Below, piece after piece: positions 37,497 to 46,032 of a DNA stretch of 64,000 bases (position 1 is the stretch's first letter; each line of letters begins with the position of its first letter). Both the position numbers and the translations under genes were made by a program. The notes under the pieces are model-generated. The model was not told where the DNA came from. It saw only the letters and a program-made list of their open reading frames with translations, and searched no databases. Location: NCBI RefSeq assembly GCF_002954405.1, contig NZ_MQWC01000004.1, forward strand, positions 260,318-324,317, written 5' to 3'. The stretch is from Salinibacter sp. 10B (GTDB lineage Bacteria; Bacteroidota; Rhodothermia; Rhodothermales; Salinibacteraceae).

Positions 37497-40121
37497 ATGG
37501 CAGAAAAGCAAGAACAAGTAGCGACACCCGAAGAAGAGCGAGAGGACGCCTCGCCCGAATCTTCCGCTGAGGAAGACGCGGCATCTCCCACGTCTGAAGA
37601 AGATTCCTCTGCGGAGGCGGAGAAGGCTGAGGCCCCTTCGACTGAGCCGTCTGAGGCTGCCGCCGATTCCGAAGAAGAATCGGACGGTGACGAATCCGGC
37701 GATGGCGGGAAGCCTGCCGAACCGGAGGCAGAGACGGCGGAGGGTCCCTCGGACGACGAAGGCTCCGACGAGCAAGACGAGCGCGACGAGATTGCAGCGG
37801 AGGATCCCGTCAAGCAGCCGCAGTTCGTCAGTCGTCTCCTAGAGGAAGCCGTCGAGGCCGCAGCGCAGGATATGCACATCCCCACCGGGGATGAGGCTGA
37901 GGTCGACGTGGCGGAGATTGACGAACCGTCGGCGCCGTCGGTCTCCCTCGAAGATCTCGAGCGGACCGAGGAAGATCAGGGCTTTACGGGCGAAACCTTT
38001 GGCCGGACGGTGTCGCTTGACGAGTTGGAGGAAGAGGAACAGGGCTACTCCGACGATCCGGTTTACGATCAATTCCGGGCCCTCATCGACGAAACAGCCA
38101 TCGATGTCCGGGAGCAGGACATCGTCGAGGGCCGCGTTCTCCGTGTGGACGAGGATTACGTCGTCGTCGACATCGGCTACAAGAGCGACGGGATCGTTCC
38201 GCGCGATGAGTTTGGAGACGCGGAGTTGCGTCCCGGCGACACCGTTGAAGTGTACCTTGAACTGAAGGAAGACCGCGACGGTCAACTTGTCCTTTCGAAG
38301 GAGCAGGCCGACAAGGTCCGTCGCTGGCAGCGTGTCGAGGAGATTTACGAGAACGAGGAGGTCATTGAGGGTACGATTATCCGCCGCATCAAGGGCGGAA
38401 TGATCGTTGAACTCTTCGATGGCATGGAGGCCTTTCTCCCGGGCTCGCAAATCGACGTTCGCCCCGTCCGCGACTTCGAGTCGTATCTGGAGAAGCGGAT
38501 GGAATTCCGGATTGTAAAGCTGAATCCGGAGAACGAGAACATCGTCGTCTCCCACCGCGAACTCATCGAGGACGAACTCGAAGAGCAGCGTGAGGAGATT
38601 CTCTCGCAGCTCGAGGTTGGACAGGTGCTCAAGGGCACCGTCAAGAACATCGTCGACTTCGGCGTCTTCATTGATCTCGGCGGTGTCGATGGACTTCTTC
38701 ACATCACGGACCTCTCCTGGGGGCGCGTTTCGCACCCGAGCGAGATTGTCGAGCTCGATCAGGAGCTTGAGGTTGTGGTTCTTGATTATGAGGAAGAGCG
38801 TCAACGCATCTCCCTTGGCCTCAAGCAGCTTCAGGATCACCCCTGGGAGAACATCGGCGAGAAGTACAGTGAGGGCGACACCGTAGAGGGGAAGGTGGTC
38901 TCGATCACCAACTACGGCGCCTTCGTGGAGCTGGAAAAGGGAATCGAGGGGCTCGTTCACATCAGTGAAATGTCGTGGACGCGACACATCAAGCACCCGA
39001 GCCAGATGGTATCGCTGGGGCAGCTGGTGGATGTCAAAATCCTCAACATTGACGAGGAGGAGCAGAAGATCTCCCTCGGCATGAAGCAGCTGGAGCCCGA
39101 TCCGTGGGAAGGCATCAGCGACCGGTACCCTCCAGGGACGGTGCTGACGGGTACGGTGCGCAACATCACCAACTTCGGCGTCTTCGTTGAGATTGAGCCG
39201 GGCATTGACGGCCTGGTCCACATCTCGGACCTCTCCTGGACGAAGAAGGTGCGTCATCCGGGGGACATGGTGGACAAAGGTCAGGACCTGGATGTCGTGA
39301 TCTTGAACATTGACGAGGACCGGCGCCGCATCTCCCTTGGCCACAAGCAGGTGAAGACCAACCCGTGGGATCAGTTTGCCGATGCCTACGAGGAAGGCAA
39401 CGACACGAAGGGCGAGGTCGTCCGAGTCGAGGACAAGGGCCTCGTGGTGCAGCTTCCGCTCGATGTGGAGGCATTCGTGCCGGGAAGCGAGCTGAAGGAC
39501 GGCCCGCAGAACTTCGAGAATTTCTACCACTCGGGCGACGAGCTGGAGCTGAGGGTCATACGGTTCGATAAGGACCGGAAGGACATCGTTCTCAGTGAGA
39601 CGGCCCGCGTCGAAGATATCGAGCCGGACGAGATCGACGAGGAGGAGACGACGACCGACACGAGTGAGGAGCCGCAGCAGCGTCAACAGCAGCAGCGGCA
39701 GCAGCCCTCTCGTGATCGATCGCCGCAGCAGGATGATGAGACCACTGGGCCGACCACGCTTGGTGAGCTCTCGGGTCTTGCCGATCTCCGACGGGAGATG
39801 GAAGAGGAAGAGGACGCTTCCGACCGAGCGGAGGCCGCAGAGCAGGCCGCCCAAGAAGCTGTCGACGAGTCTGCTGAGGAAGAAGAGGAGCAGACGTCCG
39901 ATTCCGACGACGAGGAAGAAGAGGAGGCCTTCGACGAAACGTCGGGCTTTCCGGAGAACTTCCCTCGCGTGTCGCGCCTTCAGAACGCCGGCGTGAATTC
40001 CATCGCGGAGCTTCGCGAAGTGGACGACCTCACGGAGCTCGATGGCATCGGTGCCTCCTACGCGGAGGACATCGAGGACGGTCTTGCTGAATTTGATGAG
40101 ACCGGCTCGGTGAGCGCCTAG
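37497..40121 (+). CDS. rpsA: 30S ribosomal protein S1 with extended acidic and HhH tails
   Basis: S1 binds mRNA on the 30S subunit and helps initiation, which matters most in organisms that use few Shine-Dalgarno sequences, as here. The 874-aa product is much longer than the usual 550-600. Residues 1-110 are almost entirely Glu/Asp/Ser/Ala. Six S1 (OB-fold) repeats run from about 203 to 705; the third to fifth are most regular (DFGVFIDLGGVDGLLHITDL, NYGAFVELEKGIEGLVHISE, NFGVFVEIEPGIDGLVHISD). After that come a Gln-rich patch (about 725-740), another acidic stretch and a C-terminal helix-hairpin-helix-like domain (VSRLQNAGVNSIAELREV, LTELDGIGASYAEDIEDGL). A terminator follows at 40146. Confidence 0.96.
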   Translation: MAEKQEQVATPEEEREDASPESSAEEDAASPTSEEDSSAEAEKAEAPSTEPSEAAADSEEESDGDESGDGGKPAEPEAETAEGPSDDEGSDEQDERDEIAAEDPVKQPQFVSRLLEEAVEAAAQDMHIPTGDEAEVDVAEIDEPSAPSVSLEDLERTEEDQGFTGETFGRTVSLDELEEEEQGYSDDPVYDQFRALIDETAIDVREQDIVEGRVLRVDEDYVVVDIGYKSDGIVPRDEFGDAELRPGDTVEVYLELKEDRDGQLVLSKEQADKVRRWQRVEEIYENEEVIEGTIIRRIKGGMIVELFDGMEAFLPGSQIDVRPVRDFESYLEKRMEFRIVKLNPENENIVVSHRELIEDELEEQREEILSQLEVGQVLKGTVKNIVDFGVFIDLGGVDGLLHITDLSWGRVSHPSEIVELDQELEVVVLDYEEERQRISLGLKQLQDHPWENIGEKYSEGDTVEGKVVSITNYGAFVELEKGIEGLVHISEMSWTRHIKHPSQMVSLGQLVDVKILNIDEEEQKISLGMKQLEPDPWEGISDRYPPGTVLTGTVRNITNFGVFVEIEPGIDGLVHISDLSWTKKVRHPGDMVDKGQDLDVVILNIDEDRRRISLGHKQVKTNPWDQFADAYEEGNDTKGEVVRVEDKGLVVQLPLDVEAFVPGSELKDGPQNFENFYHSGDELELRVIRFDKDRKDIVLSETARVEDIEPDEIDEEETTTDTSEEPQQRQQQQRQQPSRDRSPQQDDETTGPTTLGELSGLADLRREMEEEEDASDRAEAAEQAAQEAVDESAEEEEEQTSDSDDEEEEEAFDETSGFPENFPRVSRLQNAGVNSIAELREVDDLTELDGIGASYAEDIEDGLAEFDETGSVSA

Positions 40122-40145
40122 GTCCTCGCAGCAACTTTGGATTGG

Positions 40146-40180
40146 AAGGGACGGCCTTCGCAATGGAGGTCGTCCCTTTT
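40146..40180 (+). terminator. Rho-independent terminator of rpsA
   Basis: AAGGGACGGCCT (40146-40157) pairs with AGGTCGTCCCTT (40167-40178) over 12 bp including one G-T pair. It is followed by TTTTCTATTTTC. It lies 25 bp after the rpsA stop. Confidence 0.85.
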
Positions 40181-40271
40181 CTATTTTCTCTGATCTTTTT
40201 CCGGAAACTGCCTTTCATGTAAGGGCTTCCACCAACGGTTTTTCTGATTCCCAACCACCCGTGCAGTTCAT

Positions 40272-41693
40272 ATGAGTGAAAAGCAGGAATATCTTCCGAG
40301 TGCAAGCAATTCGATTACCCTTCGGCTCAAGATTGAAAATCGGCCGGGTATGCTGGCCAAGGTGACTTCTGTCATTGGAGAGGCAGGAGGAAATATTGGG
40401 GCGATTGACATTGTGCGTCCCGGCGAGGAAGAGCTCGTACGGGACATCACCATCAATACGCGCAGTGACGATCACGCCCGCACCATTGTCGATGATATTC
40501 ATGAGCTTGAGGGCGTGGCGGTTGTAAACGTTTCGGACCGGACGTTTCTATTGCATATCGGGGGAAAGCTGGAGGTAAATAGTAAGACGCCCCTTCGGAC
40601 TCGCGATCAGCTCTCGATGGCATACACACCGGGAGTCGCCCGGGTGTCTGAGGCCCTTCACGAGGCCCCGGAGGATGCTCATCGGCTAACCATGAAGAGC
40701 AACACCGTGGCCGTTGTCTCCGACGGTACGGCGGTGCTTGGACTGGGAGACATCGGTCCCGAAGCGGCTATCCCTGTCATGGAGGGAAAGGGACAGCTCC
40801 TTAAAGAATTTGCCGACGTAAACGGCGTACCGCTTTGCCTCGATACGACCGACGTAGACGAGATTGTTGACACGGTTGCGCGTTTCGCTCCGGTGTTTGG
40901 GGGCATCAACTTAGAAGACATTGCTGCGCCGCGGTGCTTTGAGATCGAGACCCGTCTGCAAGAGCGTCTCGATATTCCCGTCTTCCATGACGACCAGCAC
41001 GGAACAGCCGTCGTGGCCGTGGCGGCATTGCTGAATGCCCTTAAGATCGTCGATAAATCGCTCGCTGACTTGAAAATTGTTATGGTCGGGATTGGAGCTG
41101 CGGGCTCGGCCGTGACGGAGATGCTTCTTCAGATGGGAGCGGAGACCATTATCGGGGTAGACCGTTCCGGCCCGGTTACGAGCGACCGAGACGACCTGGA
41201 CGCGGCCAAACAGCGCTACGTGCAAATGACGGATCCGGACGTGGAGGCCGACACGCTGTCTGGGGTGATGGAGGGGGCCGATGTCTTCATCGGGCTCAGT
41301 GGACCGGATGTGATTGATGAGGAGGATCTTCAGCGCATGGCGCGGGATCCTATTGTATTCGCGATGGCAAATCCGAAACCGGAGATCATGCCCGAGCGGG
41401 CATACCCACACGTGTCGGTCATGGCAACGGGCCGGAGTGACTACCCGAACCAAATCAACAACGTGCTGTGCTTTCCGGGCATGTTCAAAGGAGCGCTCAA
41501 CTGCCGGGCGACGGACATCACGGATGACATGAAAATTGCGGCCGCCCATGCAATTGCCGAAACCATCGACCCGCGAAGCTTGACTCCGGATTATATCATT
41601 CCCAGCGTGTTCGACCAGGAGGTTGTGCAGCGTGTATCATCGGCGGTCTCCGAAACGGCGAAGGAGCAGGGAGTGGCCCGCCGACGCACTTAG
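40272..41693 (+). CDS. NAD(P)-dependent malic enzyme with N-terminal ACT domain
   Basis: The enzyme decarboxylates malate to pyruvate with reduction of NAD(P). The 473-aa product carries an ACT domain at about 15-90 (ITLRLKIENRPGMLAKVTSV), a small-molecule sensor that suggests allosteric control. The malic N domain follows (PLRTRDQLSMAYTPGVARV, LGLGDIGPEAAIPVMEGK, NLEDIAAPRCFEIE, VFHDDQHGTAVV), then the Rossmann domain with IVMVGIGAAGSAVTEMLL. The terminal phosphotransacetylase domain found in MaeB-type enzymes is absent. It stands alone between the rpsA terminator and a 415-bp structured intergenic region. Cofactor preference cannot be read safely. Confidence 0.93.
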   Translation: MSEKQEYLPSASNSITLRLKIENRPGMLAKVTSVIGEAGGNIGAIDIVRPGEEELVRDITINTRSDDHARTIVDDIHELEGVAVVNVSDRTFLLHIGGKLEVNSKTPLRTRDQLSMAYTPGVARVSEALHEAPEDAHRLTMKSNTVAVVSDGTAVLGLGDIGPEAAIPVMEGKGQLLKEFADVNGVPLCLDTTDVDEIVDTVARFAPVFGGINLEDIAAPRCFEIETRLQERLDIPVFHDDQHGTAVVAVAALLNALKIVDKSLADLKIVMVGIGAAGSAVTEMLLQMGAETIIGVDRSGPVTSDRDDLDAAKQRYVQMTDPDVEADTLSGVMEGADVFIGLSGPDVIDEEDLQRMARDPIVFAMANPKPEIMPERAYPHVSVMATGRSDYPNQINNVLCFPGMFKGALNCRATDITDDMKIAAAHAIAETIDPRSLTPDYIIPSVFDQEVVQRVSSAVSETAKEQGVARRRT

Positions 41694-42108
41694 TTTCCGT
41701 TATTGCATAGAAGGATATCGTAGCAACAATCCCGAAGAAGGCCCCCAAGACAATGGTGCTTTTCTCCTACGTTGTCTGATTACGCAAGCCGTTCCAATAC
41801 CAGCTGCCAGGACTGGCTTCTGTTCTGGCAGCGTTTGGAATGAAACTGCTGTCGCTCGCTACGGTCTGCTCGTCCTGATCCGAACCGATCAGGTATTCCC
41901 CGATCCTTGGTCTCTAGAGTACGACGAGTACTCCCTCCTTCTGGAGAGGTCCTGTAGCGATTGGGGGGCAACTTCGCTAGCGACGCTGGTGCACGTGGGG
42001 GAGAGTATAGAGGTGGCTTTCGCGTTCACTGCATGTTTAACGACATCGGAAGAGGAAGCATCACTCGTAGTCTGCACGTTCTGTTCTCGTCAGTTTCGTT
42101 AATACGCC
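41694..42108. other. hairpin-rich intergenic region
   Basis: These 415 bp have no credible gene; open frames through it on both strands look random. Four perfect inverted repeats follow one another within 190 bp (41792-41979), which is far denser than elsewhere in the window. The segment beyond 41980 contains the upstream region of the next gene at 42109. Confidence 0.5.
41792..41979. ncRNA. candidate structured RNA (four consecutive hairpins)
   Basis: Four hairpins are visible. First, TTCCAA (41792-41797) with TTGGAA (41835-41840) enclosing GCTGCCAG (41803-41810) with CTGGCAGC (41825-41832). Second, CCTGATC (41874-41880) with GATCAGG (41887-41893). Third, GAGTAC (41917-41922) with GTACTC (41928-41933). 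Fourth, TAGCGA (41955-41960) with TCGCTA (41974-41979). The strand is unknown. It does not show the conserved cores of RNase P RNA, SRP RNA or tmRNA. The first hairpin alone could be the malic-enzyme terminator, although no T tract follows. Confidence 0.3.
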
Positions 42109-42453
42109 ATGGCACAAACCATAACGTATCTCCTCGTTTCCGGACTGGAGGACGTGGACGCCGTCCAAAAGCATCCCGTGATTGCTACGTCGGATTTGGC
42201 TCATCGGGAGACTCGTGAGGCGAGTTCGGAGCAGATACCCGCTGTCACCTTTGCAGTGGAGCACGCCCTTGAAGAAGAGACCGACTTGAAGGAGAAGGCC
42301 CGGGAGTTGTCGATGGATTTCTCAGAAGCAGTCATTGTTCTCTGTGAAGTTGAGGAGCGGTTCGATCACGTAGAGCGACTGCAGAACATGATTTTTATCG
42401 GGGGAAAACATGCAGGAAAGATTGAGCACGGCTATGTCTTCAATGTGGGATAG
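42109..42453 (+). CDS. conserved-looking small protein of unknown function
   Basis: I do not recognise this 114-aa product. It opens ITYLLVSGLEDVDAVQKHPV and is acidic with no signal peptide or membrane segment, so it should be cytoplasmic. Alternating strands and helices are suggested (TFAVEHALEEETDLKEKAREL; EAVIVLCEVEERFDHVERLQ; MIFIGGKHAGKIEHGYVF), ending in a glycine turn. The base composition and acidic character match the neighbouring real genes, which supports it being coding. It is followed by another orphan gene 168 bp later and lies just after the hairpin-rich region. Confidence 0.6.
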   Translation: MAQTITYLLVSGLEDVDAVQKHPVIATSDLAHRETREASSEQIPAVTFAVEHALEEETDLKEKARELSMDFSEAVIVLCEVEERFDHVERLQNMIFIGGKHAGKIEHGYVFNVG

Positions 42454-42550
42454 CAGAGGTAGGGTTATTCAAGAGAGCACATAGCGGTGAGCGATAAAAT
42501 AAGTCTATTCCCTCAATCTTATACTCCTATCCCGATTTGAAAGAATCCGT

Positions 42551-42578
42551 AAGGAGGAACCGTTTTCCAGTTGGAAAA
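42551..42578 (+). promoter_or_regulatory. orphan Shine-Dalgarno and TTTTCCA palindrome
   Basis: AAGGAGG (42551-42557) is a perfect anti-16S match with no ATG or GTG at a usable distance; the only start in range is TTG 42571, which would encode a 9-residue peptide ending at 42600. It is followed by TTTTCCA-GT-TGGAAAA (42563-42578), a perfect 7-bp inverted repeat with a 2-bp centre, 43 bp upstream of the ATG at 42622. This could be a repressor operator or a leader element. Confidence 0.35.
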
Positions 42579-42621
42579 TTGCAAGATTGAACCGCATTAA
42601 GAATGAAATCGGTACTGTCCC

Positions 42622-42927
42622 ATGGATGCTGACTTTAAAATGGAAGTGAAGGACCGGGAAGAGGCTGAGCGTGAATTAGGGGCTGGAGGGGGACGAGGTC
42701 GGACCTCTAGGTATGAGCCTATTGCTCAAAAGTGGAGCGAGGTAGCAGAAGACGAGTCTATCGTACTTTCGGATCTGGAAAAAAACGACATCCAGAACCT
42801 TCGAAACCTGTTATACCGTCGTTTTGGAAAAGAGAACGTCATTGTGCGATCGGCGAAGCAGGACGACGATACCTTTAAAGCAGTGATCCGATCTCGGGAA
42901 GGAAATGAATATCTACGAGACGAGTAA
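42622..42927 (+). CDS. small charged protein of unknown function
   Basis: The 101-aa product is highly charged (DREEAERELGAGGGRGRTSRYEP at its start, split by a Gly/Arg patch). The rest looks like one small alpha/beta domain: VLSDLEKNDIQNLRNLLYRR followed by ENVIVRSAKQDDDTFKAVIRSREG, a helix followed by two strands. I do not recognise a family. The C-terminal half recalls small DNA- or RNA-binding domains with a strand pair ending in a Arg-rich edge, but this is only a shape impression. It is lone, followed by a bidirectional terminator, and preceded by a palindrome that may regulate it. Confidence 0.6.
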   Translation: MDADFKMEVKDREEAERELGAGGGRGRTSRYEPIAQKWSEVAEDESIVLSDLEKNDIQNLRNLLYRRFGKENVIVRSAKQDDDTFKAVIRSREGNEYLRDE

Positions 42928-42970
42928 CATCTGATGTCCGACCGGAATAACGAAGAGGCGAGAAAATAAT

Positions 42971-43005
42971 AAAGCGGGTGGTGATTGGACGTCACCACCC
43001 GCTTT
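42971..43005. terminator. bidirectional Rho-independent terminator
   Basis: AAAGCGGGTGGTGA (42971-42984) pairs perfectly with TCACCACCCGCTTT (42992-43005) around a 7-nt loop. On the minus strand the stem is followed by TATTATTTT, giving a proper tail for the aldehyde dehydrogenase transcript. On the plus strand it ends the small charged gene. Confidence 0.9.
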
Positions 43006-43029
43006 GGTTATAGAGTATGTCGTTCGGTG

Positions 43030-44520
43030 TTATTCTTCGTCCACCGAGTCCATCTGCGCTTTTTGCAACTGACCGGAGTAGTCGACGTACACGGTCTTCT
43101 TCTCGGTGAAGAATTCGAAGGCAGCCCAGCCTCCGTCTCGGTGTCCATTGCCTGTGTCTTTGACTCCCCCGAAGGGCATGTGCGCCTCCGCCCCGATGGT
43201 GGGGCCGTTGATGTATGTGATGCCCGCGTCGAGGTCGCGCATGGCCTGAAAGCCACGCTGTATATTGTTTGTGTAGATGGCGGAAGAGAGCCCGAACTGG
43301 GTGTTGTTGGCCACGTCCACGGCCTCCTCGTACGAGCTTACTTTGAACACAGAGAGCACCGGCCCAAAGATCTCCTCCTGTGCGATTCGCATGTCGGTCG
43401 TCACCTCGGTGAACACAGTCGGTTCAAAGAAGAACCCGTCGAGCCCATCTACCTTTGCGGGCGAGCCCCCAATGGAAAGCGTGGCCCCTTCGTTCTGCCC
43501 GATTTCAACGTAGCGCGTCACCTTATCGAGCGCGTCCCGGTTGATGAGCGGGCCGACATCGGTAGCGTCGTCGTTGCCGTCCCCAAGCACAAGTGTTTTT
43601 GCTTCGGTTTCGACCATCTCGACAAACTGGTCGTGAATGTCCTCGTGACAGATGAGGCGGCTCGTCGCGGTACAGCGCTGTCCTGTAGTTCCGAAGGCCC
43701 CCCAGATGGCTCCGTCGAGGGCGAGGTCCAGATCCGCATCCTCCATCACAATCATTGGGTTTTTGCCGCCCATCTCGAGCGAGACTCGCTTGTTGAGCCG
43801 CCCGCAGGTTTCGGCGATGCTAGTCCCGACGTCGTAGGAGCCGGTGAACCCGACGGCGTCGACTTGCGGATGCTCGACGAGTGCCGAACCGGTGTCTCCG
43901 TCTCCGTGGACGACGTTGATGACCCCGTCGGGGAGACCAGCGTCCAGGAGCGTTTGCACAAACAAAAGGCCGCTCTGCGGGGCCTCTTCGCTGGGTTTGA
44001 ACACCACCGTGTTGCCCGCAGCGAGAGCTGGAAAAATCTTCCAGGACGGGACGGCCACCGGAAAATTCCAGGCGGTGATAATAGCACACACCCCCACCGG
44101 TCGGCGGATGGACATGTTCATTTTATCGGGGAGCTCACTCGGCACGGTATTCCCAAAAAGCCGCCGTGTCTCACTCGCAGTATAATAGGCGGTGTCAATG
44201 GCTTCCTGCACGTCTCCTTTCGTTTCGAAGAACGGCTTGCCCATTTCCCGGGTCATGGCCTCGGCGATGTCCGCCTTGCGGTCGGAGAGAAGATCACCGG
44301 CCGTTCGCAGTATCTGTCCCCGTTGAGGGGCCGGATAATCATCCCAGTCGGATTGGGTATTGGCGGCCGCCTCGACAGCTTCGTCCACATCTGTCGGGCC
44401 GGAGGCAGGAAAGTGGCCGATACGATCGTTGGGGTCAGCGGGACTCGTGACCTCAAACGTCTGGCCGGAGGTGGCGTCGGTCCACGTGCCGTGAATATAG
44501 TTCTGGGAGGGAACGGACAT
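43030..44520 (-). CDS. NAD(P)-dependent aldehyde dehydrogenase
   Basis: The 496-aa product is a complete ALDH-superfamily enzyme oxidising an aldehyde to an acid. Visible marks are the cofactor region [28 protein letters not shown] (second cofactor turn), the general base in [13 protein letters not shown], and the catalytic cysteine in [25 protein letters not shown] and [16 protein letters not shown] follow. These motifs place it near the group containing alpha-ketoglutarate-semialdehyde and aminoadipate-semialdehyde dehydrogenases; the substrate is not decidable. The ATG at 44520 is preferred over TTG 44526. It is divergent from the aminotransferase gene and ends at a strong bidirectional terminator. 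Confidence 0.92.
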   Translation of the reverse strand: MSVPSQNYIHGTWTDATSGQTFEVTSPADPNDRIGHFPASGPTDVDEAVEAAANTQSDWDDYPAPQRGQILRTAGDLLSDRKADIAEAMTREMGKPFFETKGDVQEAIDTAYYTASETRRLFGNTVPSELPDKMNMSIRRPVGVCAIITAWNFPVAVPSWKIFPALAAGNTVVFKPSEEAPQSGLLFVQTLLDAGLPDGVINVVHGDGDTGSALVEHPQVDAVGFTGSYDVGTSIAETCGRLNKRVSLEMGGKNPMIVMEDADLDLALDGAIWGAFGTTGQRCTATSRLICHEDIHDQFVEMVETEAKTLVLGDGNDDATDVGPLINRDALDKVTRYVEIGQNEGATLSIGGSPAKVDGLDGFFFEPTVFTEVTTDMRIAQEEIFGPVLSVFKVSSYEEAVDVANNTQFGLSSAIYTNNIQRGFQAMRDLDAGITYINGPTIGAEAHMPFGGVKDTGNGHRDGGWAAFEFFTEKKTVYVDYSGQLQKAQMDSVDEE

Positions 44521-44829
44521 AGGCAAGAATCATGTTCAGAGTAGAGCATAGTAAGCGCTTCCAAGGTAGCCGACTCGGCCCGCAAACGTCAACAGATCCC
44601 GGGACGAAGAAATCGCATGTTAACGAGGGACAGGCAGGGAGGAGGAACTGATTTTCTTCGCTGATTCCGTGTTGACGTACCCGACCCATATTCGCGGGAG
44701 CGTTGGGGGGGGCGAGGGACACTTCTTGCAAGCCGGAAGGAACGGGAGGAAGGGCGAACTTAAGAAGATGTGTTTCAGTACCTTTTCGAGTGGCGACTCC
44801 GCCGAGCTATTCAAGATTGTAGATCTCTA
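44521..44829. other. divergent region between the aldehyde dehydrogenase and aminotransferase genes
   Basis: No gene is seen in these 309 bp. The aminotransferase frame is open back to 44770, but the extra 20 residues have no family support. The region should contain two promoters; TTGACG at 44671-44676 has no properly spaced -10 partner. A palindrome AGATCT lies just ahead of the aminotransferase start. Confidence 0.4.
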
Positions 44830-46029
44830 ATGTCTGCTTCCACGACAACGCCTGATCTTCGACACCATTTGTCCGAGCGTGTTCGAGATACGCCCCCAAG
44901 TGGCATCCGCCGCTTTTTTGAAATCGCGGCGACAATGGAGGATGTCATCTCCCTCGGAATTGGCGAGCCGGACTTTGTGTCGCCCAACTCGGCAATCCAA
45001 GCTGGAATCGACTCACTGAAGGCCGGCCGAACGAGTTACACGTCCAACGCGGGACTCAAGGAACTTCGAACCCTCATTGTAGAGGAATACGACGAGCGGT
45101 ACGGCGTCTCGTACAATCCAGAAGACGAGGTGCTGGTGACCGTCGGCTGTAGCGAAGCCATGCAACTGGCCATGCAGGCCCTTTTGGATCCCGGCGACGA
45201 GGTGCTGATTCCAGAGCCCTGCTTCGTTTCGTACGGCCCGAACGCGCGGTTTGCGGGGGGCGAGGTCGTGCACGTGCCCACCTCCGTGGAGCATAACTTT
45301 CAGGTCACGGCCGATGACATTGAGCCTCACCTCACGGACCGATCGAAGGTCCTCTTTTTGGGATATCCCAACAATCCGACCGGGGCTGTTCTCCGCCGCG
45401 AGACGCTCGAAGAGATTTCACGTCTCGTCGTCGAACACGATCTAATGGTCGTCTCCGACGAGATTTACGATCGCCTCATCTACGGCACTGCTCGTGAACG
45501 GGGGCACGTGTGTGTCCCGTCGATTGATCGACTGAAAAACCGAACGGTTTTGCTGAATGGGTTTTCCAAAAACTACGCGATGACGGGGTGGCGACTGGGG
45601 TTTGCTTGTGCGCCGGCCCCGATTTTGCAGGCCATGCACAAGGTGCACCAGTACATGATTATGAGTGCGCCTACGGTCGCGCAAGAGGCGGCGATTGCTG
45701 CACTGCGAGAGGGACAGGAAGATGTAGAGCGCATGCGGAACAGCTACGATGAGCGCCGTCGGGTCATTGTGGAGGGGCTGAATGAGGCAGGGCTTCCCAC
45801 CTTCGAGCCCGAAGGAGCGTTTTATGCGTTTCCTGACATCACCTCCACGGGGCTTACCTCCGAGCAGTTTGTCCGACAGCTTCTGGAGGAGGAGCAGGTG
45901 GCATGTGTGCCCGGTAGTGCTTTCGGGCCGAGCGGGGAGGGGTACGTCCGCTGTTCGTACGCCACCGGCCTGGACGACATCAAGGAGGCGCTCGTTCGCA
46001 TCAAACGATTTGCATCCAAACATCAGTAG
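44830..46029 (+). CDS. PLP-dependent aminotransferase, class I/II
   Basis: The 399-aa product is a fold-type I aminotransferase of the aspartate/aromatic family. ISLGIGEPDF near residue 42 is the substrate-binding loop. VTVGCSEAMQLAMQALL, FLGYPNNPTGAV and VVSDEIYDRLIY hold the Asn, Asp and Tyr cofactor contacts. The PLP lysine lies in LNGFSKNYAMTGWRLGF, and the carboxylate-binding Arg in GEGYVRCSYA. Specificity (aspartate, alanine or aromatic) cannot be assigned. ATG 44830 is chosen over the open frame from 44770. It is followed 3 bp later by a small membrane-protein gene and then prfB, probably one transcript. Confidence 0.93.
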   Translation: MSASTTTPDLRHHLSERVRDTPPSGIRRFFEIAATMEDVISLGIGEPDFVSPNSAIQAGIDSLKAGRTSYTSNAGLKELRTLIVEEYDERYGVSYNPEDEVLVTVGCSEAMQLAMQALLDPGDEVLIPEPCFVSYGPNARFAGGEVVHVPTSVEHNFQVTADDIEPHLTDRSKVLFLGYPNNPTGAVLRRETLEEISRLVVEHDLMVVSDEIYDRLIYGTARERGHVCVPSIDRLKNRTVLLNGFSKNYAMTGWRLGFACAPAPILQAMHKVHQYMIMSAPTVAQEAAIAALREGQEDVERMRNSYDERRRVIVEGLNEAGLPTFEPEGAFYAFPDITSTGLTSEQFVRQLLEEEQVACVPGSAFGPSGEGYVRCSYATGLDDIKEALVRIKRFASKHQ

Positions 46030-46032
46030 CCC

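Noticed and set aside
37839-40163. A 774-codon open frame on the minus strand opposite rpsA
   Set aside because: It mirrors the codon pattern of the acidic rpsA gene (antisense of Glu/Asp codons gives Leu/Val/Arg-rich text) and shows no family motifs. The plus-strand S1 repeats are unmistakable.
42985-44544. A 519-codon plus-strand frame opposite the aldehyde dehydrogenase
   Set aside because: It is an antisense shadow caused by GC-rich third positions; the minus strand carries all ALDH motifs.
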